From NCBI GenBank assembly GCA_010093605.1, contig MU004197.1, positions 806,001 through 870,000 on the forward strand: 64,000 nt of DNA, written 5' to 3'. The translations under genes were made by a program, and so were the position numbers. The notes below the pieces were generated by a model. The model was not told where the DNA came from, did not search any database, and saw only the letters and a list, made by a program, of their open reading frames with translations. The DNA comes from Lophium mytilinum (lineage: Eukaryota; Ascomycota; Dothideomycetes; Mytilinidiales; Mytilinidiaceae). Shown here piece after piece: positions 61,168-64,000 of this stretch (its first letter is position 1; each line of letters opens with the position of its first letter).

Positions 61168-61645
61168 ATGTCTTCCAATATCCTCGCGGACCGTGACACC
61201 AACGCCAAGCTGGCCCAATCTCCCGAGAAGGAGGCTGGCAAGGACAAGCCAAAGTCCATGGAGTTCCATCGACAGGTCTTGGAGTCTCGCATGAAGAGTG
61301 GACAGTGAGTTGCTTCTACAGCCTGCGAGCTAAACAGCGCTGATTGGATCGCAGGGCCCAGCAAACCTACATTTCTCCATCTGACCAGATCCTTTCTCCC
61401 GCCACCCAGAAGGTCAACGCCTATCGGAATAAGCATGCGATGAAGAAGTAAGCGGATTTCGATACAGAATGTAATATATTGCGAGGGTTCTGACCATTAG
61501 TTACAGATCCAAGCCCCAGACTCTCTTCGCGAAGACAAGCAGCAAGAATCTCGAAGCAGCCAAGTCCGCCAGCATGTCGAACATGTTCGAAGACATTCCC
61601 AAGGATAATGCGACTTCTGATGCGACCTCTGAAGACGCCAACTAG
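61168..61645 (+). CDS. Spo12-family cell-cycle protein
   Basis: Three exons, 61168-61304, 61355-61447 and 61507-61645, both introns in phase 2; 122 residues. The middle exon contains the diagnostic Spo12 box, TYISPSDQILSPATQKVNAY followed by RNKHAMKK, which in yeast Spo12 and its paralogue Bns1 and in S. pombe Wis3 is the conserved phosphorylated core. The flanks are disordered, acidic at the end (SDATSEDAN) and basic at the start. Spo12 belongs to the FEAR pathway that releases Cdc14 phosphatase at anaphase by opposing Fob1 in the nucleolus. A missing third exon would truncate the protein after the box. The third exon adds KPQTLFAKTSSKNLEAAKSA, the usual end of the family. Confidence 0.87.
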
Positions 61646-62079
61646 GTCATTCCTCCGCTTTCCTATGTTCTATACCACGTGTGTTTCTATTTGGACAGGA
61701 TTGGGTCCTTGGTTTTGGAGTTCTCTGTAGGATTATGGGACATCCACGGGCTTCTGGGCGACTATGGCTCCTGGATACATTATTCTTGGCCAGTAGTGTT
61801 GCTCGATATTCATTGTGATGGGCAGCGGGCTTCGTATGGACGACGTTCGGTACCAGGAATCATGCATTGAGGCGGCGTTATGGTCACTACCTACCTAGCA
61901 GAGCTTGGGATTATAGCAATGATATGAATTACAATTTGGAGTCAATGAGCCATTGAGAAGTCCTTCGGAGTGTTGTGTGTAGCATGTGCCAGACCCCATC
62001 AAATCAACTCAATGCATCTGATGCATTTCCGCATCGAGATCTCCTCCATCTTCCTTCAACCCCACCTTAACATGCCTCC
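61646..62079. other. Intergenic stretch
   Basis: Between Spo12-like and UreF genes; a frame at 61679-61870 has no support. Confidence 0.35.
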
Positions 62080-63015
62080 ATGACATCCACCAACGACGAC
62101 CAGCAGTCTCTCCAAAACGAGATAGCTAGTCTTGAGCGAAAACTTCGAGATGCAAAAGCCAGACTGACCACCGACGCCCCTCTGGCCCCTTCTACACCAG
62201 CGAACGATGTTGGTTAGTTTCGCTCCATTAGGTACCCTCTTCTCGTCCCCACATCTGACCGCATCATAGCTCTCCATGCACTGCTACTTCTTTCAGACTC
62301 CGCCCTCCCTTTGGGCTCATTTGCTTTCAGCAGCGGCCTAGAGTCCTACCTCGCCCATCACCGGCCGTCCCCACCCACAGCGTCCCAGGTCCCATCTTTC
62401 CACACCTTCCTCCGCCTCTCCCTCTCCACTCTTGCCAGCACCGCTTTGCCATACGTGCTCGCAGCATACCGAGAGCCAGAGAAGATAGAAACGCTTGACA
62501 ACGATTTCGACGCCAGCACGCCATGCACCGTAGCCCGCCGCGCGAGCGTCACCCAAGGGCGCGCCCTTCTCGCGATATGGGACCGCAGCTTCCGGTCACA
62601 CTACACCGAGTCGTCTAAAGCCAACGGCCATGCGGTGGGGCTAGATTCTCTTACGAGCTTTCAAGCGCTGATACGCAGTGCATCGTCTGCTGAGGATGGC
62701 TTCCAGCGCAATGCGCATCTGGCCCCGCTCTGGGGTCTTACGACCAGAATCTTGCAGGTCCCGCTGCATGATGCGGCGTATCTATTCTTATTCTCGCACG
62801 CGAGAACGGTCATTAGTGCTGCGGTGAGGGCGAGTGTGCTGGGACCGTATCAAGCGCAAGGTGTGCTTGCGAGTCAAGATTTGCAGGAGAGGATCAGATC
62901 TTTAGTGGAAGAGATGTGGGAACGGAAGGTGGAAGATGCGGGTCAGACGGTGCCGGTGATGGATCTGTGGGTTGGCAGGCACGAGAAGCTGTATAGCAGG
63001 ATATTCAATTCGTGA
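62080..63015 (+). CDS. Urease accessory protein UreF
   Basis: Two exons, 62080-62212 and 62270-63015, spliced in phase 1; 292 residues. The splice restores the UreF start of the conserved domain, ALHALLLLSDSALPLGSFAF then SSGLESYLAHH, the family signature. After a variable Pro-rich loop the helical core continues with VTQGRALLAIWDRSF, LWGLTTRILQVPLHDAAYLF and VRASVLGPYQAQGVLASQDL. The N-terminal 45 residues are a short coiled coil (SLQNEIASLERKLRDAKARL), common in fungal UreF. With UreD and UreG it loads nickel into urease in the cytosol. UreD, UreG and urease genes are not in the window, as usual for fungi where they are unlinked. Confidence 0.93.
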
Positions 63016-63145
63016 GAGCATGTAAGAGCAGTCTTCAAAAGATTTCACACATAGTATCTTCAAAACTAGCACGCTTTGCACCAAACTTCGAAATCGAGAG
63101 CGAGCAGGTTGATTTCCGTCCCTCTATTCCTTTGCTGTAAGATTC
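63016..63145. other. Short spacer between convergent genes
   Basis: 3' side of UreF and of the next minus-strand gene. Confidence 0.35.
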
Positions 63146-63669
63146 TCATGGATTAACTACGCTCATCTTCTTTGCGCTGCTAAATACCAGGCCCCGGACA
63201 TCTGCTAGCAGCTCCATCAAAGCCTCCCGCTCGGATCGACCATATGCCTTCGAAACTAGTTTCTGGTCGCTTCCCATATCTCTGAGACACGCCACCCACT
63301 TTTCCGCTGGATCGCAGTCTGCATTTCTGTCGCAACCAATGCCGACCACGAATTTCCCCATGGGCAAAGAGAAATAGGCATTGCCTGTATTGAAATGAGA
63401 GTGGGCTCAGACATCAAAGGTTCACCAGTGATGAAGGGAACACGTACTCAGAATTCTTTGGTCGTGAACCAGATGAAGTGAGCGTCTTTTGCGGGATCCG
63501 ATATCGCGGTCAAGGTCGGGGTTTCTGAGGCTGTGTCCGACGTGATGGTCCTTTGAGAGTTTGTCACCCCCGATCCGGTTCGAGCATGTGCGTTCGGGTC
63601 TGTTACAGTGCTTTTCCCATCATCTACATAAGAGTTGTAGGTCCCAGCATCTGAATATAGGTCCGACAT
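63146..63669 (-). CDS. Hypothetical protein, three-exon model (5' end uncertain)
   Basis: Minus-strand model with exons 63669-63607, 63550-63448 and 63384-63146, whose phases agree (0 and 1), giving 134 residues. The second junction (GTACGT donor, 63-bp intron, CAG acceptor) is well supported because it yields RILSNAYFSLPMGKFVVGIG. The first uses GTAACA/AAG and is less certain; a longer 5' part, possibly including exons near 63735 and 63780-63986, may exist. The C-terminal half contains GIGCDRNADCDPAEKWVACL and a helical YGRSEREALMELLADVRGLV. I do not recognise the family. The alternative single frame starting at 63669 and ending HFIWFTTKEF has a stop exactly where the donor lies, so splicing is preferred. 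Confidence 0.45.
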
Positions 63670-64000
63670 GGTGCTCTTCGAAGGTCTTTTGGGGTTGATC
63701 TGGGTCCAGTAGTTGAACTGGTTTCTGGCAAGCTGTGTGAGCGAAAGGACCTCAAGCTATTTGAAGGGAAAGCCCTGCCCTAAATATAAGTGCTCTGGTT
63801 CTTTTCTTCTTCACAAACACAACAACTCTCCTTATCTTGTATATCTGTAGCTTTGTCGGAACAAAAAGCTTTCATGGTGGAAGTCTGACGGGAGAACAAA
63901 CCTGCCTCTTTCATCATTTGTTGGACATACTTATTCTGTTTCTGAGTTTCACAAAGTCTCAGAGCGGGAGTGTCTAGATAGTCCATCTAACAAGTGAGAG
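63670..64000. other. Right edge, possible upstream exons
   Basis: A minus-strand frame at 63780-63986 (start MDYLDTPALRL, several cysteines) could be an upstream exon of the 63146 gene or of a gene extending beyond the window. A CAG acceptor near 63735 precedes a frame that reads into the ATG at 63669. Not resolvable here. Confidence 0.3.

Overview
The window is nuclear DNA from a filamentous ascomycete (Pezizomycotina). The evidence is the gene density (about 31 protein genes in 64 kb), the many 46-120 nt spliceosomal introns with GT(A/G)(A/T/C)GT donors, CTAAC/CTAAT branch sites and CAG/TAG acceptors, a HET-domain/ankyrin gene, a urease accessory gene and a nuclear gene for mitochondrial tryptophanyl-tRNA synthetase. 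I cannot fix the class from sequence alone. Gene models below were built by joining frames at splice sites whose phases agree; exon coordinates are in each entry.

Layout. 0-9 kb: macro-domain protein, HET-ankyrin protein, a ubiquitin C-terminal hydrolase (UCH) and a kinase-ankyrin protein. 9.7 kb: a tRNA-Ser(GCT) gene whose variable arm is interrupted by a 51-nt insert that looks like a spliceosomal intron. 10.4-14 kb: a secreted protein followed by a repeat island (a Mutator-like MITE with about 140-bp inverted repeats, a tandem array broken by a 130-N assembly gap, and a 53-bp tandem duplication). 14-22 kb: secreted carboxylesterase, an uncharacterised fungal protein, a second UCH and mitochondrial TrpRS. 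22.5-34 kb: Rvs161-like BAR protein, Cdc34-like E2, lipid-droplet hydrolase, Dcp1, tRNA-Tyr, inositol-polyphosphate 5-phosphatase and a stand-alone GAR synthetase. 34-44 kb: hotdog thioesterase, MFS transporter, mitoribosomal mS33, CorA-type Mg transporter, signal peptidase subunit Spc1 and RBX1. 44-64 kb: a PNRC/Edc1-motif protein, an F-box-like protein with a MITE in its intron, a SANT-like protein, NAD-dependent epimerase, Vps45, a second MITE copy, GST, a membrane protein, a Spo12-family protein, UreF and an incompletely resolved gene at the right edge.

Functional themes. Most genes are housekeeping genes with no obvious biosynthetic cluster. Ubiquitin-system genes recur (two UCHs, Cdc34-like E2, RBX1, F-box-like protein). 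Dcp1 and a protein carrying the PNRC/Edc1 proline motif that binds Dcp1 lie 16 kb apart. Many genes are divergent pairs sharing 0.4-1.1 kb of upstream DNA (TrpRS/Rvs161, Cdc34/LDAH, Dcp1/5-phosphatase, thioesterase/MFS, CorA/Spc1, RBX1/Edc1-like, epimerase/54.2-kb gene, Vps45/GST).

The item I consider most likely to be new biology is the mRNA-type intron in a Pol III tRNA-Ser gene at 9753-9884. Removing it gives an 81-nt tRNA with a perfect C(UUCG)G-capped variable arm.
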